This document shows positions 50,467 through 59,488 of a stretch of 64,000 bases of DNA, piece by piece. The position numbers and the translations under genes were made by a program. Origin of the DNA: Brevibacillus reuszeri (GTDB lineage: Bacteria > Bacillota > Bacilli > Brevibacillales > Brevibacillaceae); the NCBI RefSeq assembly GCF_002897295.1, contig NZ_BEXF01000028.1, positions 1-64,000 of the forward strand, given 5' to 3'. The first letter of the stretch is position 1; each line of letters opens with the position of its first letter. The notes beneath the pieces were generated by a model, which had not been told where the DNA came from, made no database searches, and saw only the letters and a program-made list of their open reading frames with translations.

Positions 50467-51435
50467 ATGAAGAAGATGCTGATCCTGGCCTCTCTGGTCG
50501 TCCTGACGCTTGTAGGGACACCAGCCGTAGAGGCGGAGACAAACACGAATACCGCAACACCTTATGCTGATATTGCAGGACATTGGGCCGAAAAAGAAAT
50601 TGAGAAATGTTACATAGCGGGTGCAGTAGGTCCATCTGAAGATTTTCGACCAGATGAAGCTGTGACACGCATAGAGCTGTTGACGATGTTTGTGAAGGCA
50701 AAGGGAATTGAGCCAGTGCAAACAAATCAGTCGTCATTTAAAGACATACCTGCAGATAGCTGGATGACGCCATATGCTGAAATTGCTTACCGTTTAGGCA
50801 TCGTTCATGGACAAAAGCAGGGGAAGGACCTTTACTTACATCCAAACGACCCCGTTCAAAGGGAGGAGCTCGTATCTATGCTCGTTCGCTCTGCGGGGGA
50901 TAGTGGAGTCGTCAATCAGCTGAAATGGTCAACGACGATCCAAGCCTTGGCTAAGTACCCTGATGGGGAGCGCGTACAGGAAGTGTATCAGCGCCCATAC
51001 GTTTATGCACTCCAGAATGGGCTGATGAATGCTTATGCGGATGGCAGCTTGCAGCCGCAAAAACAGATGACACGGGCTGAAGCGGCGACCTATGCAGCCT
51101 TTCATCTTTTAACAGGAAAAACGAGCGAGCAAAAGACATTGGCAAACGGAACTGCTTTTAAGCAGACGATGACTGTGCAGACGACTGCGTACAGTTATCC
51201 CGATGATAAAATTTTGTCCTATCTGGAATATCCGCTCAGAGAAGGTGTTGTTGCAGTGGATCCAAAGGTCATTCCTTTGGGGAGTCATCTGTACATCGAA
51301 GGCTACGGATATGCAGTAGCAGCTGATATCGGTGGAGCTGTCAAAAACAATCACATCGATCTCTATTTGCCTACTGTAAATGAGGCACAAAATTACGGGC
51401 TGAAAAAAGGAGTCCAAGTCTTTTTGCTTGATTAA
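50467..51435 (+). CDS. SLH-domain protein with C-terminal 3D domain
   Basis: A 322-residue exported protein: signal peptide ending VEAET, three S-layer-homology modules (YADIAGHWAEKEIEKCYIAG; FKDIPADSWMTPYAEIAYRL; RPYVYALQNGLMNAYADGSL), then a 3D (MltA-like) domain with QTTAYSY, GVVAVDPKVIPLGSHLYIEGYG and DIGGAVKNNHIDLY, whose three Asp give the name. It likely anchors to secondary wall polymer and acts on peptidoglycan, like the YocH/YuiC group. ATG 50467 is six bases after CGGAGG; TTG 50461 and ATG 50464 are too close. Confidence 0.88.
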   Translation: MKKMLILASLVVLTLVGTPAVEAETNTNTATPYADIAGHWAEKEIEKCYIAGAVGPSEDFRPDEAVTRIELLTMFVKAKGIEPVQTNQSSFKDIPADSWMTPYAEIAYRLGIVHGQKQGKDLYLHPNDPVQREELVSMLVRSAGDSGVVNQLKWSTTIQALAKYPDGERVQEVYQRPYVYALQNGLMNAYADGSLQPQKQMTRAEAATYAAFHLLTGKTSEQKTLANGTAFKQTMTVQTTAYSYPDDKILSYLEYPLREGVVAVDPKVIPLGSHLYIEGYGYAVAADIGGAVKNNHIDLYLPTVNEAQNYGLKKGVQVFLLD

Positions 51436-51499
51436 GATAAGTGATAAACATATTTCCTACTCTTTCCACTCATACTAACGTGGAAGGGGTGGGATTTTT

Positions 51500-52165
51500 T
51501 TGTGGATCTGGTTGCTAATAGCATGTATCGTTTTGGTGATCATATTGTTGATCACGCCGGTAAAAATAACACTGTATTACGATCGAGCGGGAGAAAATGA
51601 TCAGCTTGTATTTGAACTGTCTGTCTGGTTTGGGCTGTTCCATAGAAAATATGACATCCCCATTTTGTTTTTGAAGCAGACAAAGGGCGGACCACAGGTA
51701 GTAGCCAAGGTGGAAACGATACAGGGTGGAAATAAAGTAAGAGATACCGTCCGCGATTTTACGCGCAGACAAGCAAAAAAGTGGTATCACAACTACCGCG
51801 ATGTACTAAAAAAAGTACGTGATTTACAGCCTTTATTTAATCAGTTCTCCAAGCATATTCGCTGTTCGTATTTGGAGTGGCATACGCAAATGGGAACAGG
51901 ACAAGCTGCAGAAACAGGGGCTTTGACTGGTATCATCTGGGGAGTAAAGACGATGATCATTGGAGTCCTATCGCATACGATTTCCCTACATGCCATGCCT
52001 CGTATGAGTGTGCAGCCCGTCTGGAATCAGGCATTGATCCAAACGCGCTTTCAATGTGTGCTCCATTTTTACCTCGGGTATCTGCTCATTACGATGCTGA
52101 GAATGGGACTGCGCCTCAGAAAAACGAGGGAGCACAAATGGCAAACGAGAACATCCGAAGCTTGA
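51500..52165 (+). CDS. DUF2953 protein (YtfI-like)
   Basis: A 221-residue protein with an N-terminal membrane helix (WIWLLIACIVLVIILLITPVKI), a beta-rich segment ending FGLFHRKYDIP, and a later hydrophobic stretch. DUF2953 proteins are encoded next to ytfJ in Bacilli, as here, and are taken to assist sporulation. TTG 51500 follows GGGGTGGG by six bases. There is no other in-frame start with a ribosome site nearby. Confidence 0.82.
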   Translation: MWIWLLIACIVLVIILLITPVKITLYYDRAGENDQLVFELSVWFGLFHRKYDIPILFLKQTKGGPQVVAKVETIQGGNKVRDTVRDFTRRQAKKWYHNYRDVLKKVRDLQPLFNQFSKHIRCSYLEWHTQMGTGQAAETGALTGIIWGVKTMIIGVLSHTISLHAMPRMSVQPVWNQALIQTRFQCVLHFYLGYLLITMLRMGLRLRKTREHKWQTRTSEA

Positions 52166-52266
52166 ATGCGCATGTAGGCTCTTCTGGAAAAAATGCTTGC
52201 CTGTACATGCTCTGAATTTGTTGTGGGTATGTTAATAGATGAGCATGAGTGAAAGGAGGAGCATAC

Positions 52267-52725
52267 ATGGCAGACCACCCGATTCAAGGATTAATGCGGA
52301 CAGCAATGGAAAATCTGAAACAGATGGTCGATGTGAATACAATCATTGGAGATCCGGTTGAGACTCCAGATGGCAGCGTTATTCTTCCTATATCCAAGGT
52401 TGGCTTTGGCTTTGCGGCAGGGGGAAGCGAGTTTCAATATGAGCACCATCACCAAGGAACGATTGGCTATCCATTTGGTGGGGGTAGTGGTGGCGGTGTT
52501 TCGATTACTCCTGTAGCCTTTCTGGTTGTTGGGAAGCAAGGAATTCGTTCCATTCCTCTTGAAAATACTACGCATCTGTATGATCGGATTTTGGATTCTG
52601 TACCGCAGTTTGTGGAGAAGATGCAGGGCATGTTTGGAAAGCATGAGGAGCCGCAGATTCAAAACACCACCATTATCGCCAAAACGGACGATCATGATCT
52701 GGAAGAACTGATGGAACGGGGATAA
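52267..52725 (+). CDS. gerW: Spore germination protein GerW (YtfJ)
   Basis: A 152-residue YtfJ-family protein (LKQMVDVNTIIGDPVETPDG, then VGFGFAAGGSEF and a Gly-rich PFGGGSGGGVSITPVAFLVV). In B. subtilis GerW is a forespore protein needed for normal AGFK germination and cortex lysis. AAAGGAGGAG precedes ATG 52267 by five bases; the upstream GTG 52249 has none. A bidirectional terminator follows. Confidence 0.93.
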   Translation: MADHPIQGLMRTAMENLKQMVDVNTIIGDPVETPDGSVILPISKVGFGFAAGGSEFQYEHHHQGTIGYPFGGGSGGGVSITPVAFLVVGKQGIRSIPLENTTHLYDRILDSVPQFVEKMQGMFGKHEEPQIQNTTIIAKTDDHDLEELMERG

Positions 52726-52737
52726 GTAAAAAGCAAA

Positions 52738-52778
52738 ACAGGTATGCCTATGTTGCTTACAGGCATACCTGTTTTTTT
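52738..52778 (+). terminator. Bidirectional terminator between gerW and the FliD-like gene
   Basis: ACAGGTATGCCT (52738-52749) / AGGCATACCTGT (52761-52772), T7 on the plus strand and TTTTGCTTTTT on the minus strand. Confidence 0.93.
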
Positions 52779-54027
52779 ACCACAATACATTCAAAAACAA
52801 GCCGGTTTTCGCCACGTGCAAATATTGCATGCTGGAGATCGTAGCAATCGTATACGGATGGGAACCGATGGCCTCATCGTAATACCTGGAAAAGCTACCG
52901 AATGGCTTGCTTTGGAGCTCCAGGACTTGTTCACGGAATTGGAGGGACAACCCTTGCATGGCCTCTTTAAAATCGGTGTAGCCCTCTTGAACAGAAGTCA
53001 CCCATTTTTGTTCATCCAACACAAGTTCTCCAGTTGGCAGCGAACTGATCCCAAAACGGTTCAATACATCGTCAGCGGCTTTTGCAATCCTCTCGAAGGT
53101 AGGAAGCTTTTGCATTGCCAGAGTTTCTTCGTTCCGTTCCAAGAAATGATGCATGCTGTTAAAACGATCTACGAGCTTACGGGTATGCTGGAGCAAGCGC
53201 TCCAAGTCCGGCTTCACGGTAAGAATGATCGGCTCTGTCCCGGCATTATGGAGAGTAACAACAAGATTATCACTTTCTAGCATGAGTTGGTTCGTTGCTG
53301 ATGTTTGCACTTTGCCATTTACGTAATAGGTGGCATCTGCGGCATGTGTCACGATATGATCGATTCCGAGTGCGCTAACACTGTTGCCAGACAGATCACG
53401 GAGTGTAAAAGCTTGTGCGGCCCCCGTTTTGGTGCTGGTGATGACCAGCGACTGCATGCTCCCGGAGGTTTCAATCCGAGTCGTCAGTCCTGATTGGTTT
53501 TGATCCAGCGCTTCCTTCATCCGCGCTAGGCTCTGTTCGGACGTATCACTAGCAACAGAGAAAAAGGAAAGCAGCTCCTCTTTTTCACCTGTTAGCAGAG
53601 AAAACTGCTGAAATCCTTCTCGCACCGAGGTAGGTGAAGTCTTCTCCAGCAAACGACCAGCATTGGTTTGTCCATTTGCCAAGCGAATAACATCTATGCG
53701 ATAGGTAGCAGGCGCGGCCTCCGCATTGACTGTTGCAGTAGCCAAATTAGGCTGTGAGCTGATCGCCAGACGCCTGTTGATCGAGCTGTGTGGGCGCTTG
53801 GCATCAAACTCTTTGGCAGTCTGGTCCAGTAAGGCGGAATAACGGTACAGGTGCGACAGCGAATCGGACAGCTCTGTCATCCATTGCTGCTGGCGGGTGT
53901 AATAGGGCAGCAGGTTGTAAGCAGAAATCGGGTCTACCGGTGTATTCAGCTTTGCCTGAACCATTTGAAACTGATAACGGCCTACCCGTTGGCTGTATGG
54001 GACATAACTGACACGGTTCACTTTCAT
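52777..54027 (-). CDS. Orphan flagellar capping protein (FliD-like)
   Basis: A 416-residue protein whose middle resembles FliD: YYVNGKVQTSATNQLMLES, then DNLVVTLHNAGTEPIILTVKPD and a long helix KLVDRFNSMHHFLE. The N-terminus (QRVGRYQFQMVQAKLNTPVDPI) replaces the usual FliD coiled start with a different helical segment. No flagellar genes are nearby. ATG 54027 has GAGGTGA five bases upstream. It may be a diverged FliD paralogue with another surface role; the match is by pattern only. Confidence 0.62.
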   Translation of the reverse strand: MKVNRVSYVPYSQRVGRYQFQMVQAKLNTPVDPISAYNLLPYYTRQQQWMTELSDSLSHLYRYSALLDQTAKEFDAKRPHSSINRRLAISSQPNLATATVNAEAAPATYRIDVIRLANGQTNAGRLLEKTSPTSVREGFQQFSLLTGEKEELLSFFSVASDTSEQSLARMKEALDQNQSGLTTRIETSGSMQSLVITSTKTGAAQAFTLRDLSGNSVSALGIDHIVTHAADATYYVNGKVQTSATNQLMLESDNLVVTLHNAGTEPIILTVKPDLERLLQHTRKLVDRFNSMHHFLERNEETLAMQKLPTFERIAKAADDVLNRFGISSLPTGELVLDEQKWVTSVQEGYTDFKEAMQGLSLQFREQVLELQSKPFGSFSRYYDEAIGSHPYTIATISSMQYLHVAKTGLFLNVLW

Positions 54028-54077
54028 GATGATCACCTCACCTGCGAACAAGTAGCGTAATGATTGAACTACCTTCC

Positions 54078-54105
54078 ATTATAAACGATGTTTATTCCAT
54101 TTCAA
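54078..54105 (-). promoter_or_regulatory. SigA-type promoter of the FliD-like gene
   Basis: On the minus strand TTGAAA (54105-54100), 16 bases, TATAAT (54083-54078). The -35 lies inside the 3' end of pyc. Confidence 0.68.
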
Positions 54106-57100
54106 TGAGCAGGTCGCCAGTTTCAATCGCTTCTCCTGCTTTGACATACACGGCTTTGATTTTTCCGTCCATCGGAGCCTGAATGGTGGTTTCCATCTTC
54201 ATCGCTTCACTTACCAGCAGGTGCTCGCCTTTTCGTACCTTGTCGCCTTCTGAGACGAGTACTTTGAGAACCTTTCCTGGCATCGATGCTCCGAGGTGGG
54301 CAGAGTTTTGCGAATCTGCTTTGCGTCTAACGAGCTCCGATACTTTCGCTGACTGATCTCGGACAAAAAGCTCGCGTGGCTGTCCGTTCAGCTCAAAGTA
54401 AATGATGCGACGGCCATCAGGATGCAGCTCGCCAATAGCTACAAGCTTGATGATGAGCGTTTTTCCGCGTTCAATGGTAATGGCTGTCTCTTCTCCGGCA
54501 CGTAGTCCATAGAAGAACGTGGACGTGTTCAAAACAGAGAGATCACCGTATTCCTTCATGCGTTGCTCAAACTGCAGGTACACCTGTGGATACATAATGT
54601 AAGAAAGCACATCCAGCTCACTCGGTGCACGCCCGATTTTTTCCTCCAATTCAGAAGCGACCTGGTTAAAATCGACAGGAGAGAGCAATTCACCTGGTCG
54701 TGCTGTAAAGGCGTCTCTTCCTTTTAACACGAGCTCCTGCAGCTTTTTAGGGAAGCCACCAGGTGGTTGGCCCAAATAACCTTGGAAGAACTGAATGACA
54801 GAGTCAGGGAAGTCGAGGCGTGTGCCTTTTTCCCAAATGTTTTCTTCGTTCAGGTTGTTTTGCACCATAAACAGGGCGAGGTCACCCACTACTTTTGAAG
54901 AAGGGGTTACTTTTACAATGTCCCCACACATTTGGTTAACGACAGCATACATGTGTTTCACTTCATCCCAACGGCCTTCCAGCCCGACAGCTTTGGCTTG
55001 CTGCTCCAGGTTGGTGTATTGGCCGCCCGGCATTTCATGTACATACACTTCTGTGTTGCTTGCTTTCATGCCGCTTTCAAAGCCTTGGTAGTAAGGACGC
55101 ACATCTTCCCAGTAGTCGGACAGTTTGTTAAACGATTCGAGAGACAGTCCCGTATCACGCTCAGTATGAGCCAAACTCGCGATCAGACCGTTCAGGCTTG
55201 GCTGGGATGTCAGACCGGACATGGAGCTGACGCATGCATCGACGATATCTACGCCGGCTTCAATTGCTTTAAGCAGCATAGCTGCGCCGTTTCCGGAAGT
55301 ATCATGCGTATGCAGATGAATCGGAATTTCGATCTCTTGTTTCAGCGCGTTGATTAGCTCGTAGGCAGCATAAGGCTTGAGCAGACCAGCCATATCCTTG
55401 ATTGCGAGGATGTGCGCGCCCGCCTTCTCCAATTCCTTGGCCAGATCAACATAGTAGGAAAGCGTATATTTGGTTTTCGAAGGATCGAGAATATCGCCAG
55501 TATAGCAGATAGCTGCTTCCGCTACTTTGCCATTGTTGCGCACGGCTTCGATTGCAGTTTGCATGCCTGGCAACCAGTTCAAGCTATCGAAAATGCGGAA
55601 CACGTCTACGCCATTTTCTGCAGAAGCTTTGACGAACGAGTGGATGACGTTATCCGGGTAGTTGGTGTAGCCTACGCCGTTTGCTCCGCGGAGTAGCATT
55701 TGGAACAGCACATTCGGGATACGCTCACGCAAAATCTGCAATCTCTCCCATGGCGACTCCTGCAAAAAACGCATCGTAGTATCGAACGTAGCACCGCCCC
55801 ACATTTCCAGTGAGAAGAGTCCAGCTCCGAGCTTGCCCGTCGCTTCTGCTACGGAAGCGAGATCATAGGTCCGTACACGAGTGGCGAACAAAGACTGATG
55901 CGCATCGCGGAAGGTCGTATCGGTAACGAGTACCTGCTTTTGCTCCTGAATCCAGCGAACGAGTCCGTCTGCGCCCTGCTTATCCAAAATTTGTTTTGTT
56001 CCGTCCGGATACGGCTGGGCAAAAGGTGTTCGCGGGATGCGCGGCGAATCAAAATGCGGCTTTTTATCCAGCTTTTCGAGTCCAGGATAGCCATTGACAA
56101 TGGTGTTTCCGATGTAAGATAGTAATTTCGTACCGCGATCCTGGCGTCCAGGGAAGATGAACAATTCAGGCTTGGTATCGATAAACGAAGTGTCGTAGCT
56201 GCCGCTTAGGAAATCTGGGTGGGTGACCACATTTTCCAGGAATGGCAGGTTAGTTTTTACGCCACGAATACGGAACTCGCGCAGCGTTCTGAGCATTTTC
56301 CGTGCTGCCTGATCAAAGCTCGTTCCATAGGTAGAGATTTTGACCAGCAGGGAATCGTAAAATGGGGTAATGATTGCTCCTGGATAACCGTTTCCGCCAT
56401 CGAGACGTACACCAAAGCCACCACCAGAACGCCATGCTGACAAACGACCAGCATCTGGCAGGAAGTTGTTTTCAGCGTCTTCTGTCGTTACACGGCACTG
56501 AATCGCAAAGCCGCTCATTTGAATCTGGCTTTGATCAGCAATGCCGATTTCCTCATCGGACAGAGCATGACCTTCCGCTACGCGAATTTGGGCTTGTACG
56601 ATGTCGATTCCGGTAATGAGCTCCGTAATTGTATGCTCAACCTGAATTCGAGGATTCACCTCAATGAAATAAAAGCGATTGTCAGGGGTCAGCAAAAATT
56701 CAACTGTACCTGCGTTGGAATAACCAGCCTTTTGCATCAGCGTGAGTGCGGATTGGCATATCTCCTCGCGCAGCTTGTCGTCGAGAGAAAGGCTAGGTGC
56801 GACCTCAACCACTTTTTGGTGACGACGCTGTACGGAGCAGTCACGTTCGAACAGGTGAACAATGTTGCCGTGGTTGTCGCCGAGAATTTGAACTTCAATA
56901 TGTTTTGGTTGCTCCAGGTAGCGCTCGAGATACACCTTGGCATTACCAAATGAGGAGCGGGCTTCGGAACGTGCCCGATCAAGTGAATCTTGGAGCTCGT
57001 CTTGACTGCGTACGATGCGCATGCCTCGGCCGCCGCCACCGGATACACCCTTGATGATGATTGGATAGCCGTATTCTTTTGCAAAAAGCAGCGCCTCTTG

Positions 57101-57538
57101 CAAAGTCTCAATCGGCTCAGGCGTACCTGGAATGACAGGAATGTTTGCTTCAATTGCTAGACGTCTTGCTTCTACCTTGTCTCCGAATTTATCAATCAGT
57201 TCTGGAGACGGGCCGATGAAGATGATGCCTTCATCCTGGCATCGTTTGGCAAATTCGGCATTCTCGGCAAGGAAGCCGTAGCCGGGGTGAATCGCGTCGA
57301 TGTCGTTGCGTTTGGCAATCTCAATAATGCTGTCAATGTCCAGATACGCTTCAATAGGCCCCTTACCCGCACCTACCAGATAGGACTCGTCCGCTTTAAA
57401 GCGGTGAATAGAAACGTTGTCCTGCTCGGAATACACAGCTACGGTACGGATGCCTAGCTCGGTAGCGGCACGAAAGATTCGGATCGCGATCTCTCCACGG
57501 TTCGCTACCAATAAACGATTGATTTTTTTCCCTAGCAT
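54092..57538 (-). CDS. pyc: Pyruvate carboxylase
   Basis: A 1148-residue biotin enzyme that carboxylates pyruvate to oxaloacetate. Order: biotin carboxylase (INRLLVANRGEIAIRIFRAA, GVSGGGGRGMRIV glycine loop, ENRIQVEH-type FIEVNPRIQVEHTITE), carboxyltransferase TIM barrel (TDTTFRDAHQSLFATRVRT, residues about 530-800), and a C-terminal biotinyl domain with the biotinylated Lys in SEAMKMETTI. ATG 57538 follows AAGGGGGAG; a reading frame back to 57625 lacks a ribosome site. It is monocistronic, with the FliD-like promoter in its 3' end. Confidence 0.97.
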   Translation of the reverse strand: MLGKKINRLLVANRGEIAIRIFRAATELGIRTVAVYSEQDNVSIHRFKADESYLVGAGKGPIEAYLDIDSIIEIAKRNDIDAIHPGYGFLAENAEFAKRCQDEGIIFIGPSPELIDKFGDKVEARRLAIEANIPVIPGTPEPIETLQEALLFAKEYGYPIIIKGVSGGGGRGMRIVRSQDELQDSLDRARSEARSSFGNAKVYLERYLEQPKHIEVQILGDNHGNIVHLFERDCSVQRRHQKVVEVAPSLSLDDKLREEICQSALTLMQKAGYSNAGTVEFLLTPDNRFYFIEVNPRIQVEHTITELITGIDIVQAQIRVAEGHALSDEEIGIADQSQIQMSGFAIQCRVTTEDAENNFLPDAGRLSAWRSGGGFGVRLDGGNGYPGAIITPFYDSLLVKISTYGTSFDQAARKMLRTLREFRIRGVKTNLPFLENVVTHPDFLSGSYDTSFIDTKPELFIFPGRQDRGTKLLSYIGNTIVNGYPGLEKLDKKPHFDSPRIPRTPFAQPYPDGTKQILDKQGADGLVRWIQEQKQVLVTDTTFRDAHQSLFATRVRTYDLASVAEATGKLGAGLFSLEMWGGATFDTTMRFLQESPWERLQILRERIPNVLFQMLLRGANGVGYTNYPDNVIHSFVKASAENGVDVFRIFDSLNWLPGMQTAIEAVRNNGKVAEAAICYTGDILDPSKTKYTLSYYVDLAKELEKAGAHILAIKDMAGLLKPYAAYELINALKQEIEIPIHLHTHDTSGNGAAMLLKAIEAGVDIVDACVSSMSGLTSQPSLNGLIASLAHTERDTGLSLESFNKLSDYWEDVRPYYQGFESGMKASNTEVYVHEMPGGQYTNLEQQAKAVGLEGRWDEVKHMYAVVNQMCGDIVKVTPSSKVVGDLALFMVQNNLNEENIWEKGTRLDFPDSVIQFFQGYLGQPPGGFPKKLQELVLKGRDAFTARPGELLSPVDFNQVASELEEKIGRAPSELDVLSYIMYPQVYLQFEQRMKEYGDLSVLNTSTFFYGLRAGEETAITIERGKTLIIKLVAIGELHPDGRRIIYFELNGQPRELFVRDQSAKVSELVRRKADSQNSAHLGASMPGKVLKVLVSEGDKVRKGEHLLVSEAMKMETTIQAPMDGKIKAVYVKAGEAIETGDLLIEME

Positions 57539-57556
57539 GATATTCTCTCCCCCTTG

Positions 57557-57570
57557 GTCTCCTGCGAGAC
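57557..57570 (-). other. Small hairpin in the pyc leader
   Basis: GTCTC-N4-GAGAC lies just upstream of the pyc ribosome site on the minus strand. No T-run; possible mRNA-stabilising fold. Confidence 0.35.
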
Positions 57571-57653
57571 TAATAAAAATTTTATATATAGTACAAATAT
57601 ACAAAATTTTCTCTACGCAATACACCCTTTTTTACGAAATGGAGTGCAATTCA

Positions 57654-58088
57654 ATGAATTCAGTGCTTCCAATTTTTGTGTATGGCTCTCTTTTGGAAGG
57701 TTTTTGGAATTACGAGCAATACATCCGGCCATATGAGCATCGGATTATTCCTGCGGTCATCAAAGGTGAATTGTATCATCTGCCGCCTGGCTATCCGGGT
57801 TTGCTTGCAGGAGCTGATGATATTATCGGAGCAGTCGTCTACCTTTCGACGCAAGTATATGAAAAGGCGCTTACTGGTCTCGATGAGCTGGAGGACTTTT
57901 ATGGAGCAAACGACCCCCGAAATGAGTACGAACGAATGATCGTGCCAGCACGAGTTTTGGATGAAATCGAAAAGGTAGAGAACGTATACGTCTATCGCTA
58001 CGTAGATGAACAATATATAAAGGAAGAAGGAAAGAGGCTTGCACACGGAAACTGGCGCTATTTCATGCTTGGGAGGCAGGCTGAATAG
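57654..58088 (+). CDS. Gamma-glutamylcyclotransferase-family (AIG2-like) protein
   Basis: A 144-residue protein with the GGCT substrate-loop motif VYGSLLEGFWNY near the N-terminus, GELYHLPPGYPGLL and the acidic LDELEDFYG that supplies the catalytic Glu in the family. Members release 5-oxoproline from gamma-glutamyl compounds, though bacterial AIG2 proteins vary. GGAGTG precedes ATG 57654 by seven bases. It overlaps nothing and is divergent from pyc. A link to the gamma-glutamyl operon at 4034 is not supported by position. Confidence 0.85.
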   Translation: MNSVLPIFVYGSLLEGFWNYEQYIRPYEHRIIPAVIKGELYHLPPGYPGLLAGADDIIGAVVYLSTQVYEKALTGLDELEDFYGANDPRNEYERMIVPARVLDEIEKVENVYVYRYVDEQYIKEEGKRLAHGNWRYFMLGRQAE

Positions 58089-58136
58089 GGATTGCCCGTT
58101 TTGCCAAAACTGGTAGGGAAAAGGAGGGTCCCTGCC

Positions 58137-58670
58137 ATGGAAATTAATAATGGAGCTCCAGCTCAGATTTGGCGCTTATTGATTCCAAAGAGCTACTGGA
58201 TGTACGCGGATGAAGTGCCAGAAGACGAACTGATTTTTCATTATCGCGACCATATTTACTTTGTAAACAATGATGGTTCTGTTCTAGCAATGCCAAAGCC
58301 AGCCTGCTATGATCTCTTGGATTTGGGCACCATTCTGGAGTATTTGGCTACTTCTGATGATACGATTGATTTTGATGATGAGGGAGAATTCGATTTTGGT
58401 TTTGTCCTGAAGCAGATGGGCTATATCGCTTCTGTAAAAGAAAGGCGGGCCAAGGCGACGTATCAAATCGAAATCATCAATACGGCGCTGCCCAAATCAA
58501 ATGGATCACACTATGAATTAAAAAATGTCCATTTTGTATTTGCTCTTTATCACGCCTTGATGCGCTGCCATGAGCTCAATCAAAAAACAGATTGGGAATA
58601 TGAGCATGAAGTAGTGAGGATTGTCAAAGTAGAGGCGAGCACCTCTGGAAAAGTGCAAGTGAATCTGTAA
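58137..58670 (+). CDS. Uncharacterised protein
   Basis: A 177-residue soluble acidic protein (LLIPKSYWMYADEVPEDELIF, an Asp/Glu-rich TIDFDDEGEFDFGF, NVHFVFALYHALMRCHELNQ near the end). I recognise no family. AAGGAGGG lies seven bases before ATG 58137; a longer frame to 58092 overlaps the previous stop region and lacks a site. It may be cotranscribed with the GGCT-family gene 48 bases upstream. Confidence 0.75.
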   Translation: MEINNGAPAQIWRLLIPKSYWMYADEVPEDELIFHYRDHIYFVNNDGSVLAMPKPACYDLLDLGTILEYLATSDDTIDFDDEGEFDFGFVLKQMGYIASVKERRAKATYQIEIINTALPKSNGSHYELKNVHFVFALYHALMRCHELNQKTDWEYEHEVVRIVKVEASTSGKVQVNL

Positions 58671-58756
58671 TTTCTACTATTGGCATAGTGAAAAAAAGTG
58701 AATGATAGGGTATGATAAACAAGTACATATGATTGATTGGTGAGGAGGAAGAAATC

Positions 58757-59278
58757 ATGACAACAGCTGTAGAGCGTCAAGGCGCATTTGCATTCAAAGG
58801 AGCACCAGTTACACTGCTCGGTCCTGAAATCAAAGTAGGGGATACTGCTCCTGATTTCACAGTAGTAGGTGGCGATCTGTCTCCTGTAACTCTGCAAGAT
58901 TCCAAAGGCACTGTGCGCATCATCTCCGTAATTCCGTCCATCGACACAGGTGTATGCGATGCACAAACTCGTCGTTTCAACGAAGAAGCTGCGAAACTGG
59001 ATGGAGTAACAGTCCTGACTGTTTCCGTTGACCTGCCATTCGCACAAAACCGTTGGTGCGGTGCTGCTGGTATCGATAAAGTAAAAACAGTGTCTGACCA
59101 CAAAGACCTGTCCTTCGGTACAGCGTACGGCGTAGCAATCAAAGAATACCGTCTGCTGTCCCGTGCAGTATTCGTTGTAGATGCAAACGACAAAGTAGTT
59201 CACGCTGAGTACGTGGCTGCTGCTGGTGAGCATCCAAACTACGAGGCTGCTATCGCTGCTGCACAAGCTGCGAAGTAA
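58757..59278 (+). CDS. tpx: Thiol peroxidase (Tpx, 2-Cys peroxiredoxin)
   Basis: A 173-residue peroxiredoxin: KVGDTAPDFTVVGGDL, the peroxidatic Cys in SIDTGVCDAQTRRF (near 60) and resolving Cys in QNRWCGA (near 94), typical of atypical 2-Cys Tpx. It reduces peroxides with thioredoxin. GAGGAGGAAG precedes ATG 58757. Its codon use (CTG, GTA, GCT, GAA, AAC) is more biased than that of its neighbours, which suggests high expression. A terminator follows. Confidence 0.96.
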   Translation: MTTAVERQGAFAFKGAPVTLLGPEIKVGDTAPDFTVVGGDLSPVTLQDSKGTVRIISVIPSIDTGVCDAQTRRFNEEAAKLDGVTVLTVSVDLPFAQNRWCGAAGIDKVKTVSDHKDLSFGTAYGVAIKEYRLLSRAVFVVDANDKVVHAEYVAAAGEHPNYEAAIAAAQAAK

Positions 59279-59302
59279 GCAAATATTAGTCTATAAGCAA
59301 GA

Positions 59303-59342
59303 GAAAACCTCTTTTCGTGCAAGTCGCGAAGAGAGGTTTTTT
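59303..59342 (+). terminator. Rho-independent terminator after tpx
   Basis: AAAACCTCTTTTCG (from 59304) pairs with CGAAGAGAGGTTTT, followed by T6. Confidence 0.9.
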
Positions 59343-59394
59343 ATGTAGACAAATGCCTAGGAATAGCCTGAATGACTCATATGGAAAAAGTCCC

Positions 59395-59423
59395 TTGACA
59401 TAAAAATAACCAGTGGTTATATT
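59395..59423 (+). promoter_or_regulatory. SigA promoter of the tetR-MBL operon
   Basis: TTGACA (59395-59400), a 17-base spacer and TATATT (59418-59423). The first operator palindrome covers the spacer and -10. Confidence 0.82.
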
Positions 59424-59451
59424 ATAACCATCGGTTACTAACCACTGGTTA
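59406..59451 (+). promoter_or_regulatory. Three tandem TetR operators
   Basis: ATAACC-AGT-GGTTAT (59406-59420), ATAACC-AT-CGGTTA (59424-59437, degenerate) and TAACCACTGGTTA (59439-59451) share the half-site TAACC/GGTTA. They overlap and follow the promoter, as for autorepression by the adjacent TetR gene. Confidence 0.8.
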
Positions 59452-59488
59452 TTAAGGTGAAGCAAATAGCATTAAGGAGTGCACACTA

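Noticed and set aside
52744..53280. 178-codon plus-strand frame downstream of gerW
   Set aside because: It begins inside a bidirectional terminator and is antisense to the FliD-like gene, whose minus-strand frame has a promoter, ribosome site and family-like sequence.
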